Assembly (NCBI RefSeq): GCF_024330105.1
Contig: NZ_JANDHW010000007.1
Coordinates: 124,001-188,000 of the forward strand
Direction of reading: 5' to 3'
DNA from: Coprobacter tertius
Lineage (GTDB): Bacteria; Bacteroidota; Bacteroidia; Bacteroidales; Coprobacteraceae
Length of the DNA: 64,000 nucleotides
Positions 19,978 to 28,142 of the stretch are shown here, piece after piece. Each line of letters begins with the position of its first letter. Position 1 is the stretch's first letter. The translations under genes were made by a program, and so were the position numbers. A model generated the notes under the pieces. It was not told where the DNA came from, ran no database searches, and saw nothing but the letters and a program-made list of their open reading frames with translations.

Positions 19978-20038
19978 AAAAAAAGGTTGTCTCGCGACAA
20001 CCAATCTTCATTAACCTTAAATCTAATACCATGAAAAA
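19978..20038 (-). ncRNA. Predicted small RNA of about 60 nt with its own promoter and terminator
   Basis: On the minus strand a full promoter (TTG-N19-TACATTTG, ending at base 20046) is followed by about 60 bases. These finish in a perfect 7-bp GC-rich hairpin (GGTTGTCgcgaGACAACC, 19985-20002) and seven T (19984-19978). There is no minus-strand reading frame of note inside. The body TTAGATTTAAGGTTAATG looks to me like an element dispersed in Bacteroidales genomes; that recollection is unverified. The hairpin would also terminate the pilus operon, whose last stop is at 20206. Alternatively it is only a read-through terminator with a chance promoter, or on the plus strand a leader with a 7-codon ORF (start at 20032). 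Confidence 0.55.
19985..20002 (-). terminator. Terminator of the small RNA and of the pilus operon
   Basis: Perfect inverted repeat GGTTGTC / GACAACC with a 4-base loop, followed on the minus strand by TTTTTTT. There is no T-run on the plus-strand side, so it acts on minus-strand transcripts. Confidence 0.8.
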
Positions 20039-20045
20039 CACATTG

Positions 20046-20075
20046 CAAATGTAAAAGTTTTTTTGCGGTTGTCAA
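20046..20075 (-). promoter_or_regulatory. Promoter of the predicted small RNA, TTG-N19-TACATTTG
   Basis: Minus strand: TTG (complement of 20073-20075), 19 bases, TACATTTG (complement of 20046-20053). It lies downstream of all pilus genes and has no coding gene in front of it, which is the main argument for a separate RNA. Confidence 0.55.
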
Positions 20076-20205
20076 TATATTAGAGTCATTTTCTTTTCTA
20101 TTTTAATATCATTTAATACTTAGTGCCAATTTTACACTATAGAGAAATTATTTTTCACTTACTTAAACGATGGTAAATAAAAGTACTTTCTTCCACTAAG
20201 TCCTT

Positions 20206-21099
20206 TTAGTTTAAGTCGGTTTCTCCGCCATTAATGCTTCCATCCCAACGGGTATCTACAGTAACAGTAAAATCCAAATCATTATTTAATGAAGTATTTA
20301 TATGTAATAATTGATTTCTTATAAGTGGTAAATTATCTTTTATTACAGCTTCGAAACAAGGTATATCTGCATTATCAGTAAATGCTTTAAGTTTATAGGT
20401 AGCGTATTCGTTGGGTAAAGTAGGATAAACACCTACCAGCAAATTGGACGCAATGTTTTTTTTCGTCATTTCTTGCAACATAATACGCTTTGAAATAGAT
20501 ATATGACCATTATAGTCTCCTCTCATAAAACGGTTAAGTCCTACATTATCCAAGCTAATTTCAAGAGCCGTTAAATAAGAAGGTATCTGGCTAAAAGAAA
20601 AATTTACAACACTGTGTAATCGTTGAAGATATGCATTATACCGCATATCACAATCACAATTTATTGTAAAGGGAAAGTTCAGAGCAAAATAATCTCCACA
20701 TTTATCGACGCCGGGATATACAATCAAGTATTTATCAATATCGGAAGGATCTCCCGATAACACATCATCATCACAATTAGCGATTACAATCAGACGGTAA
20801 TCCCCAGGATCTAACCCAGAATAAGAAAAAATATAATAAGGGGAATCCGACGATATAAAATCTGATACAATCCCCTGTTTTTGTAATACGCCATCTTTAT
20901 AAAAGAAATAGCGAAACTTTTTAATACGTGTTTTAAAATTGGCTTCTGAATCTTCGGGAGACAATGTGGATGCTCCAAACTTTTCGACATATACATTAAC
21001 AACTACATCAGCAGTTTTACATTTATCGAGATCTTCATGTACACAACTATATATAATACCGATAAATGGCAATAATGCAAAAAATATTTTGGTATTCAT
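20206..21099 (-). CDS. FimB/Mfa2-type fimbrial anchor lipoprotein
   Basis: A 297-residue lipoprotein with lipobox IYSC, followed by the hallmark VHEDLDKC of FimB/Mfa2 proteins, which anchor and terminate Bacteroidales type V pili in the outer membrane. Two transthyretin-like beta domains are expected; the strand pattern (YRLIVIANCDDD in the first, LLVGVYPTLPNEY in the second) fits. It ends VTVDTRWDGSINGG, a hydrophobic strand with Trp as in fimbrillin C-termini. It is the last gene of a seven-gene operon, 16 bases after its upstream neighbour. The family call is good; its place as anchor of this particular pilus is inferred. Confidence 0.82.
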   Translation of the reverse strand: MNTKIFFALLPFIGIIYSCVHEDLDKCKTADVVVNVYVEKFGASTLSPEDSEANFKTRIKKFRYFFYKDGVLQKQGIVSDFISSDSPYYIFSYSGLDPGDYRLIVIANCDDDVLSGDPSDIDKYLIVYPGVDKCGDYFALNFPFTINCDCDMRYNAYLQRLHSVVNFSFSQIPSYLTALEISLDNVGLNRFMRGDYNGHISISKRIMLQEMTKKNIASNLLVGVYPTLPNEYATYKLKAFTDNADIPCFEAVIKDNLPLIRNQLLHINTSLNNDLDFTVTVDTRWDGSINGGETDLN

Positions 21100-21115
21100 A
21101 TTGAATAAAATTTTA

Positions 21116-22336
21116 CTATTTATCTAAATTCCATTCGCAAAAATCGTCAAGAATTACAGCAGGATCTTCTTCTGGCAAATATTCGAGCATTCCTTTACCA
21201 TATGGATATTCTTCATTGAATATTTCCGGGATATCGGCCGGCCGAAAAACTACCCCGCTAATACCGTTCGGCAATATTCTGAGACCTCTAATCGTACCAT
21301 CATAAACATAAATAATACCCCCCGAGTAGGTATTGATTTTTATATCAGTCAAATAAAAATCCATTGTTCCGTCTGCCTCGGCACCGGTAAGAAAGAACAT
21401 ATTCGGTATATGAGAGTTATCCGGTCGAATAATAAAGTAACGATCGCCATTTTTTACGGTATACCATCTGCCAATAGCTGTAGTTGAAAATTTTATTTTC
21501 ATTACCGGATTCAGTTTCGGATAAAATGCATCTCCCCAACAGTTCATACCTTCGCAAAACCCTTTTTGATCCAACGTACGGAGGGTCGTTTTAAAATAAT
21601 GCTCGGTAGTATTAAATTTCACATCTTCGCCGGCTGTAGGTGGTATATAATCTTTTAACATCAACCTGAACTTCATCACTTTTCGGAAAAAATCGATTTT
21701 AAGACTGTTATCGGAAGTAGAATGTAGGTCTCCTGTTTTAGTCACACTAAATTCCTTTACTCCCGTAAATATTTCTCGGTTCAACTCCCGTTCTCCATAG
21801 TTAGAATAATCGATAGATCTTTTATAGTTAAAAGCATAGGGAATCGTATCACCGGGATGTGAAATATCTTTTACCAACATACCCTCATATATATCAGGAT
21901 TCCACTTAACGCTTTCAGGATTAAGTACAGCTATAAGGCGATATTCTCCGGGACGCAAATCTACATTCCATTTACCAACTATCTGGTTAACACCAGTTAT
22001 ATATAATGTATTCCATTTCGATTGAGCAGGATCTAATTCAGCTGTTACAATAGTATCTAAGTACCAGCAATTATTCAATTTTTTCAATAATATACCTCTG
22101 AAACTATTTTGCAATCGCGTCGTCACAACATCTTCTTCCACATTTTTTGTCCTCATAGGACGTAAATCTGTCTCATATTGAATATTTTCCAAATGAAGAA
22201 TAAAATTAAAATCTACATTATATTTATTTACCGTACCCTCCTCTGTAAAAAAAATATCTTCTAAAAAATCGTTTTCTTCCCGACATGAATAGATGCTTAG
22301 GAGTATACTAGAAATAATGATTATATTTTTCCACAT
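21116..22336 (-). CDS. Fimbrillin-like pilus lipoprotein (minor or tip subunit candidate)
   Basis: A 406-residue lipoprotein. I chose ATG 22336 (MWKNIIIISSILLSIYSC); an upstream ATG at 22369 overlaps the previous gene and precedes the signal peptide with charged residues. The mature part begins REENDFLEDIFF, then beta-rich segments typical of the Mfa2/FimA superfamily (WNVDLRPGEYRLIAVLNPE is the conserved PxGxYxLIAVxN strand). A second domain contains GFCEGMNCWGD. It ends DFCEWNLDK. I place it in the pilus class by context and this strand motif; it could be a tip or accessory subunit. The exact family name is uncertain. Confidence 0.68.
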   Translation of the reverse strand: MWKNIIIISSILLSIYSCREENDFLEDIFFTEEGTVNKYNVDFNFILHLENIQYETDLRPMRTKNVEEDVVTTRLQNSFRGILLKKLNNCWYLDTIVTAELDPAQSKWNTLYITGVNQIVGKWNVDLRPGEYRLIAVLNPESVKWNPDIYEGMLVKDISHPGDTIPYAFNYKRSIDYSNYGERELNREIFTGVKEFSVTKTGDLHSTSDNSLKIDFFRKVMKFRLMLKDYIPPTAGEDVKFNTTEHYFKTTLRTLDQKGFCEGMNCWGDAFYPKLNPVMKIKFSTTAIGRWYTVKNGDRYFIIRPDNSHIPNMFFLTGAEADGTMDFYLTDIKINTYSGGIIYVYDGTIRGLRILPNGISGVVFRPADIPEIFNEEYPYGKGMLEYLPEEDPAVILDDFCEWNLDK

Positions 22337-22353
22337 AATTATATTCTGTTTAA

Positions 22354-23466
22354 TTAATATTTTTTCCAAGCAGTATGAATGCCGAAATCCGACAATTCCG
22401 GTATATCGATAATACGATTTCCCGGTACTCCAGCCTTATTAACTGTAAAATGATCGGAAACAACAGAAATTCCATTTTTCTCATAAAGAGACGGGAGATT
22501 TAATTCTATACTATTCTCGAGATAACAATCGTGAATATGAATATGATTTTTTAATCCGCATACCGGTGTAGTATCGTAATATTTAAATAAAAGCCGCATT
22601 TTTATACCTTTATCCGAAGGAAGAAGAAATAAACCATTTACTCTTACCCCACCCTTTGCATACTCGACAATATTTAAACCTATATTATTCTGTGGCACCG
22701 AAACCTGAAATCGCTCGTTTTGATTTACGATCAGAGTTTCAACATATTCGTTTTCGTTTTTTTCAACAGCGACTAATTCATTTTCAGCATCGAATGATAA
22801 TGCTTTTGTTATGCCTTTGTAATAGACTTCTATTGTGAAAACTCTATCTAAAACCGATAAATACCGGGGATCTATATCAATGGGATTATCTATTCCGGTT
22901 CCAGTCCTTACAAATTCGAATATCATTTGTCCTACTATTCGTTTTAATTTCCCTTCTATCATTCCGGCTGACATAATAGTCTTACTGCTCATTTCTGTAA
23001 CCCCAAAATAATTTTCCATAGAAAGATGCTCGGTTAGGGGAATAATGACTAAATCGTTCCACTTCGTCTCATTTTGCACCAATGGCTTTTTTCCTATCGA
23101 TTCTATAGTAATTTCACTATTATCTGACGGAGTGGCTATAAACAGAAAACGATAATCATTTTCTGTCATCTCTACATAAGGTATTCTTAACCAGTTGTTT
23201 TTTTCTTGTAACGAGAGTAAAGAACCCGAATATATAAAATCATTTTCCTGTTTCGATTTTTTAAAAATATACATCGAATAATTCAGTTCAGGTAAATTAT
23301 CCGAACTGCTTTTTACAAACATTTTCACGGGTATTTGTACTTTTTCCACGTTATCTATTGCTTCGATAGATTCATTCTCAGCACAGGAGATCAAAATCCA
23401 CATCAAAGTAACAAAAGATAAAGCCGTTACAAATAGTCTGATAATCATTTTCATTATAGTAGGCAT
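22354..23466 (-). CDS. Fimbrillin-like pilus lipoprotein
   Basis: A 370-residue lipoprotein: signal sequence to LISC, then a mature beta-rich protein. The strand ENDYRFLFIATPSDNSE corresponds to the YRLIAIAN strand of Mfa2/FimA proteins. Its C-terminus, SDFGIHTAWKKY, ends in the same x-T-x-W strand as neighbouring subunits. The start could also be the ATG at 23454, which begins directly at the signal peptide (MKMIIRLFVTAL). It is 9 bases after the upstream gene and 17 bases before the downstream one. The role as pilus subunit rests on operon context and fold signature, not on a recognised named family. Confidence 0.65.
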   Translation of the reverse strand: MPTIMKMIIRLFVTALSFVTLMWILISCAENESIEAIDNVEKVQIPVKMFVKSSSDNLPELNYSMYIFKKSKQENDFIYSGSLLSLQEKNNWLRIPYVEMTENDYRFLFIATPSDNSEITIESIGKKPLVQNETKWNDLVIIPLTEHLSMENYFGVTEMSSKTIMSAGMIEGKLKRIVGQMIFEFVRTGTGIDNPIDIDPRYLSVLDRVFTIEVYYKGITKALSFDAENELVAVEKNENEYVETLIVNQNERFQVSVPQNNIGLNIVEYAKGGVRVNGLFLLPSDKGIKMRLLFKYYDTTPVCGLKNHIHIHDCYLENSIELNLPSLYEKNGISVVSDHFTVNKAGVPGNRIIDIPELSDFGIHTAWKKY

Positions 23467-23475
23467 TTGGCATTA

Positions 23476-24438
23476 TCAATTCCACATTCCATTGTCACCT
23501 GTTATTTTTTCCGAAATAGGGATTCTATCAAGGGTGATTCCAATTAATTTATAGGCAGAGTTAACCCATAGCCTAATTTCTAATTGTTCATTACGTTCAG
23601 CATGTCCCGTTAACAATTTTTCCATTTTCTGAAATGGAGAACCATCAACCGGATTAAGCGATACTTTTAGAGATATTTTTCTTTCCGAATTTGAAGAAGG
23701 AAGAAAAAAAGGTCCGTCGATATCGATAAATCCATCAGCAGTAAGCACATTTTTATCAATCGAATAGGTTGATAACGACTTTCCCGTATCGTATGTTCCC
23801 GAAGCATTTACACACTTACCAACGCCCGTGATTTCAACTTGTATATTTTCAAATATGTCTGCCATAGAATGTCCTTGTTCATAAGGAACCGGAATATATT
23901 CATCTCCATGTTTATAACCTTGTTTTACAGTTATGCGCAATTGCGATACAGCCCTTTTAAGGGTACATGTTATCGTACTGCCCGAACTGATTGAATAAAC
24001 AGAATCAGCAATTTGGTATTCCTGTAAAAATAATTCTCCCGAAGGCATCAGACAGCCGTTATTTAAAACGTCGGGCTTAACTACAAACATTACGTCTTTG
24101 TAATTTGTAATCGGAGTTAAAGTTTCAGGGATAAGCATAAAATTATTTCCGGATGATTCAGAAAACAAAAATTTATATTCACCCATTGGCATGCTGACTT
24201 TTATTTTACCCTCGTTCCAATGCTCTCCAATCGTCGAATTATACCAATAACCTTCCCCTTCTTTTCGAAAAGCATAAATTATGGCATTATTCGTTTTATT
24301 TATAAAAGTCACTGTTTCTTTTTTATTTCTTATTTCTGAAGATACTCCTGGCTTTCTGCCATCGAGAGTATCTTCAGAACAAGAAAACAAACACATTACA
24401 GGCAAAACGACTAAAAAAATATACCGTATGACCCTCAT
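23476..24438 (-). CDS. Fimbrillin-like pilus lipoprotein
   Basis: A 320-residue lipoprotein with lipobox LFSC after MRVIRYIFLVVLPVM. The mature N-domain has MPMGEYKFLFSESSGNNF, again the PxGxYxF/LxxxS strand. A second domain begins around SGSTITCTLKRAVSQLRITV, which resembles the TLKRAVSRI element seen in its neighbour (STLNRGVSRVDILF). It ends KITGDNGMWN. It lies between two similar genes with 9- and 19-base gaps. Likely a structural or accessory pilin; the exact family is unrecognised. Confidence 0.65.
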   Translation of the reverse strand: MRVIRYIFLVVLPVMCLFSCSEDTLDGRKPGVSSEIRNKKETVTFINKTNNAIIYAFRKEGEGYWYNSTIGEHWNEGKIKVSMPMGEYKFLFSESSGNNFMLIPETLTPITNYKDVMFVVKPDVLNNGCLMPSGELFLQEYQIADSVYSISSGSTITCTLKRAVSQLRITVKQGYKHGDEYIPVPYEQGHSMADIFENIQVEITGVGKCVNASGTYDTGKSLSTYSIDKNVLTADGFIDIDGPFFLPSSNSERKISLKVSLNPVDGSPFQKMEKLLTGHAERNEQLEIRLWVNSAYKLIGITLDRIPISEKITGDNGMWN

Positions 24439-24457
24439 AAGCTATTGATTAAAAATA

Positions 24458-25585
24458 TTAAACTTCTTCTTCAACAATGTTACATCCATCCCAAGCAGTT
24501 TCGATACTGATATCGAAGTTTAATGTAGTATCGAATATCGTTCCGCTCAACACATAAACTTTCACTAACGTAACTTTATTCCTTTCCACAGGTATTCCAT
24601 CGGCAATATAAATTGTACGTACCGTACTGGGGGCCTTAGTAACAACCACAGTTAAACCGGCTTTTGTACTATTTTCGGAAAAAGGGAAAACGAATGCTCC
24701 TCGAATATGAGCTGAACCGGCGTTAATGTGATCGGGCAGAATATTATCATATTCTTTAAATTCAGGAGTACCGACAATTGTTTTATCAGAATTTCCGATG
24801 GTAACGGCCGTTGCCGGATCTGGATTATAATTCGCATTAAAAGTTCGATACATACCATTATCTTTAATGGGGCTACCGACAAAATTTATTTTATTATTTA
24901 TACCGCTAAACCGCATCTCGAAAGATTGGGGTAAAATTCCCCCGAATATATCTGTCGTACCATTTGTTTCGGTATAAGTATTATCCGGATTTTTAATAGC
25001 TCTGATAAATAAAATATCAACTCTCGATACTCCACGATTAAGAGTAGATTTTACGATAGGGTTGCTCTCGTTTGAAAGTCCGAGCGTATAGTCGGGAATC
25101 TCTTCAAAGGTTCTTTTTTCAAGAAACAGCGAATGAGTATCCGAAAGAGAAGAATTCAGATTTAATCCTAAATTTTCATGTAAAAAAGTGCCCCCTTTTA
25201 CTAAATCATCCATCGTGAAATTACCCCTCTCATTAATCCCTGCTACAGGGATAAATTTATACGTACCAATCGGCAAAGTAGCCGTTCCCGAGAGTTTATT
25301 ATCTGTTATACTCATATTATCGGTATCGACATCTTTTAAATATCTGTAATTTCCCGTACCGGATTCTTGCCTGAATGCCAGAATTCTAAAATCGTTTTTC
25401 CCCATAGGTTTTTCTAAATTCCGAAAAGGATAGATATGATCTTTAAAATTCAAATTCATCTCGAAACGGATTTTAGTAGTAGAAAGATCTGAGGGAGAAT
25501 TTAAATTATTTTGCTCCTCGTCGGTACATGAGACAAAACCCAATAAGGCTGTCGCCACAAACAATTTTAATTTTTCAATTTTCAT
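24458..25585 (-). CDS. FimA/Mfa-type fimbrillin-like lipoprotein, possible major subunit
   Basis: A 375-residue lipoprotein (FVSC lipobox at about residue 20). The N-domain has ATLPIGTYKFIPVAGINERG, followed by a C-domain with STLNRGVSRVDILFIRAIKN and a final strand FDISIETAWDGCNIVEEEV. The layout (two beta domains, an Arg/Lys-rich junction YPFRNLEKP near residues 53-61 where trypsin-like maturation could act, C-terminal strand with Trp) is that of Bacteroidales fimbrillins, which polymerise by donor-strand exchange after cleavage. It follows directly after the DUF3868-like gene, the usual position for a shaft or first subunit. Major-subunit status is a guess. Confidence 0.66.
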   Translation of the reverse strand: MKIEKLKLFVATALLGFVSCTDEEQNNLNSPSDLSTTKIRFEMNLNFKDHIYPFRNLEKPMGKNDFRILAFRQESGTGNYRYLKDVDTDNMSITDNKLSGTATLPIGTYKFIPVAGINERGNFTMDDLVKGGTFLHENLGLNLNSSLSDTHSLFLEKRTFEEIPDYTLGLSNESNPIVKSTLNRGVSRVDILFIRAIKNPDNTYTETNGTTDIFGGILPQSFEMRFSGINNKINFVGSPIKDNGMYRTFNANYNPDPATAVTIGNSDKTIVGTPEFKEYDNILPDHINAGSAHIRGAFVFPFSENSTKAGLTVVVTKAPSTVRTIYIADGIPVERNKVTLVKVYVLSGTIFDTTLNFDISIETAWDGCNIVEEEV

Positions 25586-25612
25586 TTTTCAATTTATTAA
25601 ATTTTACATTTT

Positions 25613-27034
25613 TTATTTATACATCAACATTAATTCATTGCGGTTATAAGAAGCTTCTTTGCATCCATTTTTTTCAGCCTCTTCGAAACATTTTAGAGCT
25701 TTTTTCCAATCACCTTCATAAAGTAACAAGACTCCTAAATTATTTTGTACAACAGGATCGTTTTCAAAATCTACCAAGTAATTTCTGGCCTGAATATAGT
25801 CTCCGTTATTTATAGCAATAGCTGCCATATTATTATGCGCAAAAACATTTTGAGGGTATAAGTCGTATGAAATTTCTATTATATTATTAAAATCAGAAGA
25901 ACCTTGCGAATAAGTAGAAGCGATTTGGTAAAGTTCATTCATATTCAGCTGTTCGGGTTTATATTTCAATATTATTTTTCCTGATTCTACCGTAAAAGGC
26001 ATAATCCGATACTGAAACTTGCATTCAACTCTCCTAAGAAGCGGATAAATATTATTTAATAAATATCTATAGGTATACCCACCATCTAAATTTCTTATTT
26101 TTTCATCTCGGGCATCCGGATGATCCGTCATATCAATTATAGAGATAATCTCATTCCGTAATGGGATTTCTGAACTATCTACTTTTTGACGTACGCTCAA
26201 CCAATCTTCCGATTCTGAACCAACAGTAAATAAATCCTCATTAATAGATCGTTTATTTATCAGGTAATGTTTTAATGCTTCAGCCCGTTTTTCCGATAAG
26301 CGTGTATTATAAGAGAAATTTCCTTCGGGAGAAGCATAACCGGTTAACGCAATTAATTGAGGAACGATAGCTGTATCACCAACAATGGTATCTATCACAG
26401 CATTTATCGTAGATAATTCGATAGCATTATTATCGAATTCTGGATTTAGTACGGCACTTCCCTGATGAAAATTCAATCTTGCCACCACCAATTTCTCTCT
26501 TACCTTAGGTTCAGAAAACGGAACGGCAAAATAGGCTAAAGGCCTTTTATGAAATTGCATAACAGGGATCGCACCAAGTTCTTTATTGCATTCGGCACAC
26601 CCCGAAATCTTACGCATTAAATATAACTTGCTTCCATACATCCAATTTTTAAAATTAACTTTAGCCGTATAATTAACATCAGATCGGTCTTCTGTAAGCG
26701 GAATAACGCGATACGGTTCACCAAATACATTTTGCTTGTCATACAATATTTTTTGCCTGTGATTAACCTTCTCCCGAATTTTACCGGTAAAAAGGACAAA
26801 CGGCAAACGAAGAGTATCCAGTCCGTTTATCAATATGGGTCTCAGCATCATTTGCTCTTCAGCACCTATATTTAATTGGGAATAATCGATAGAAAAACCT
26901 ATATTTAAATAATTACCCGAACGAAATATATCTTTATTTCCTATTCTTATATCGTCATTATTCCGATCTTTAGCTTTCATTATAGGTATGAAAAAAAATA
27001 TACCGATAAATATATATAAACCGACTCTTTTCAT
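25613..27034 (-). CDS. DUF3868-like protein with OmpA-like and TPR segments (pilus locus)
   Basis: A 473-residue exported protein (signal peptide MKRVGLYIFIGIFFFIPIMKA). The N-terminal 180 residues fit the DUF3868 type found in Bacteroidales fimbrial operons, including a CAEC pair at 146-149. An OmpA-like peptidoglycan-binding segment spans about 185-330, with TGYASPEGNFSYNTRLSEKRAEAL. The C-terminus (about 380-473) has two TPR-like units (FAHNNMAAIAINNGDYIQARNYL and NNLGVLLLYEGDWKKALKCFEEA). It lies 18 bases after the DUF3575 gene. The combination suggests a periplasmic scaffold tying the pilus assembly site to the cell wall; the function is inferred. Confidence 0.78.
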   Translation of the reverse strand: MKRVGLYIFIGIFFFIPIMKAKDRNNDDIRIGNKDIFRSGNYLNIGFSIDYSQLNIGAEEQMMLRPILINGLDTLRLPFVLFTGKIREKVNHRQKILYDKQNVFGEPYRVIPLTEDRSDVNYTAKVNFKNWMYGSKLYLMRKISGCAECNKELGAIPVMQFHKRPLAYFAVPFSEPKVREKLVVARLNFHQGSAVLNPEFDNNAIELSTINAVIDTIVGDTAIVPQLIALTGYASPEGNFSYNTRLSEKRAEALKHYLINKRSINEDLFTVGSESEDWLSVRQKVDSSEIPLRNEIISIIDMTDHPDARDEKIRNLDGGYTYRYLLNNIYPLLRRVECKFQYRIMPFTVESGKIILKYKPEQLNMNELYQIASTYSQGSSDFNNIIEISYDLYPQNVFAHNNMAAIAINNGDYIQARNYLVDFENDPVVQNNLGVLLLYEGDWKKALKCFEEAEKNGCKEASYNRNELMLMYK

Positions 27035-27052
27035 ATTTATACTTATCTTTAA

Positions 27053-27607
27053 TTATTTTATTATATATATTATACTCACGGCCAATTTCGTAGGGCCATA
27101 ATAATTGTGATTCTGTTTCTTAATTATTTCTCCACAAGTTGCTATTGGATATTTTTTATCAGAAAGACGAGCGTAGCCAATTCCTAATGAAGTTTCGAGA
27201 TTCCAATGGTCATTCAAAACCCAATGATAACCATATACAATACCACAACCGAATAAATGACCTTGATATCGATTATGTTTCATATTATCATTAAAAAAAA
27301 GGCCTCCGACATTATAAGTGGCGTAAATACCGTGTAATCCCCAAAAATGTCCGTTAAACTTTTCACACAACCAATAACGTATTTCCGGTTGTATAAGGCC
27401 ATGTTTTAATCTGTATTTTCCGAATTTCCAAGGATTATAATTCCCCGATAAATCGAACGACCATTTACTGCTGAGTCCGAATTCAACGCCTAGATTAAGA
27501 GTAGTCGATACAGCGTACAGAAGATTTGATTTAACGGCAACTTTCTGTCCCCATGAAGTATAGCACGCTAACCCCGATAAAAATACGATCAAAAATATCT
27601 TTTTCAT
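27053..27607 (-). CDS. DUF3575-family outer-membrane protein, first gene of pilus operon
   Basis: A 184-residue small beta-barrel-type protein with signal peptide MKKIFLIVFLSGLACYTSWGQ. The motif KVAVKSNLLYAVSTTLNLGVEFGLSSKWSFDLSGNYNPW is typical of DUF3575 proteins, which open many Bacteroidales fimbrial operons. I start at ATG 27607; ATG 27613 and 27649 are also in frame but only lengthen the region before the signal peptide. It likely forms an outer-membrane pore or platform for pilus assembly; this role is inferred from context. Confidence 0.8.
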   Translation of the reverse strand: MKKIFLIVFLSGLACYTSWGQKVAVKSNLLYAVSTTLNLGVEFGLSSKWSFDLSGNYNPWKFGKYRLKHGLIQPEIRYWLCEKFNGHFWGLHGIYATYNVGGLFFNDNMKHNRYQGHLFGCGIVYGYHWVLNDHWNLETSLGIGYARLSDKKYPIATCGEIIKKQNHNYYGPTKLAVSIIYIIK

Positions 27608-27986
27608 CTCCATTAAATTATAGCAATCCTGATTAAAGGAATAATGCAAAACACATTTTAAAACGATAATAATTATTCATGGCTTAAGCTTTTGGAATAA
27701 TATCATCTGCAATCTTGTATTTACGACAAAAACACAAAAAGAGGTAAAAAAGACGTAGAGAAAAAAAATAATAAGTTCTAAATAATTATAGCAAAGTTCA
27801 AGATATACAAAAAGTTACAAAATAATTTTGCCTCAAATAATTATAGTTGTAAATTATTACTGAGTAATATTTTAATCTCCTATTAAAAAATATCATGCTA
27901 TCATAAGTCACCGTTTCTTTTATCAGGTAGGTACCTTAATAATCAATCGTTTTGTATATTTGTGCATACTCCACAATTATTCACCA
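27608..27986. other. Gene-free upstream region of the pilus operon
   Basis: About 380 bases with no supported gene. No perfect TAnnTTTG box points towards the pilus genes. The direct repeat AAATAATTATAG occurs at 27780-27791 and 27835-27846, 55 bases apart. A TATATTTG box on the plus strand (27955-27962) points away from the operon, towards the terminator of the next gene. I looked for flanking inverted repeats that would mark an invertible promoter and saw none. Confidence 0.5.
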
Positions 27987-28037
27987 TAAAAAAATCCCTT
28001 TATTCAGTCTTTAGAATATAAAGCCAAATAAAAGGAT
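27987..28037 (-). terminator. Terminator of the thioredoxin-fold gene
   Basis: AATAAAAGGAT (28027-28037) pairs with ATCCCTTTATT (27994-28004) with one mismatch. The hairpin is followed on the minus strand by TTTTTTTATGG. An inner CTTTA/TAAAG stem is also possible. Confidence 0.6.
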
Positions 28038-28142
28038 ATATGATTACCGGTTTGTAAAAACAAATTTCTAGAAAAACAGCGATTATAACATTATAATCAC
28101 AAGGTTAGTTTTAGAAACTTATGACTCAAAAGAAAAAAAATC

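Noticed and set aside
20032-20055. A 7-codon leader peptide frame (MKNTLQM) on the plus strand
   Set aside because: No gene follows on the plus strand, and the promoter and terminator signals both fit the minus strand better.
27608-28142. Invertible (phase-variable) promoter before the pilus operon
   Set aside because: I looked for paired inverted repeats flanking a promoter and found only the terminator hairpin of the next gene; no invertase gene is nearby.
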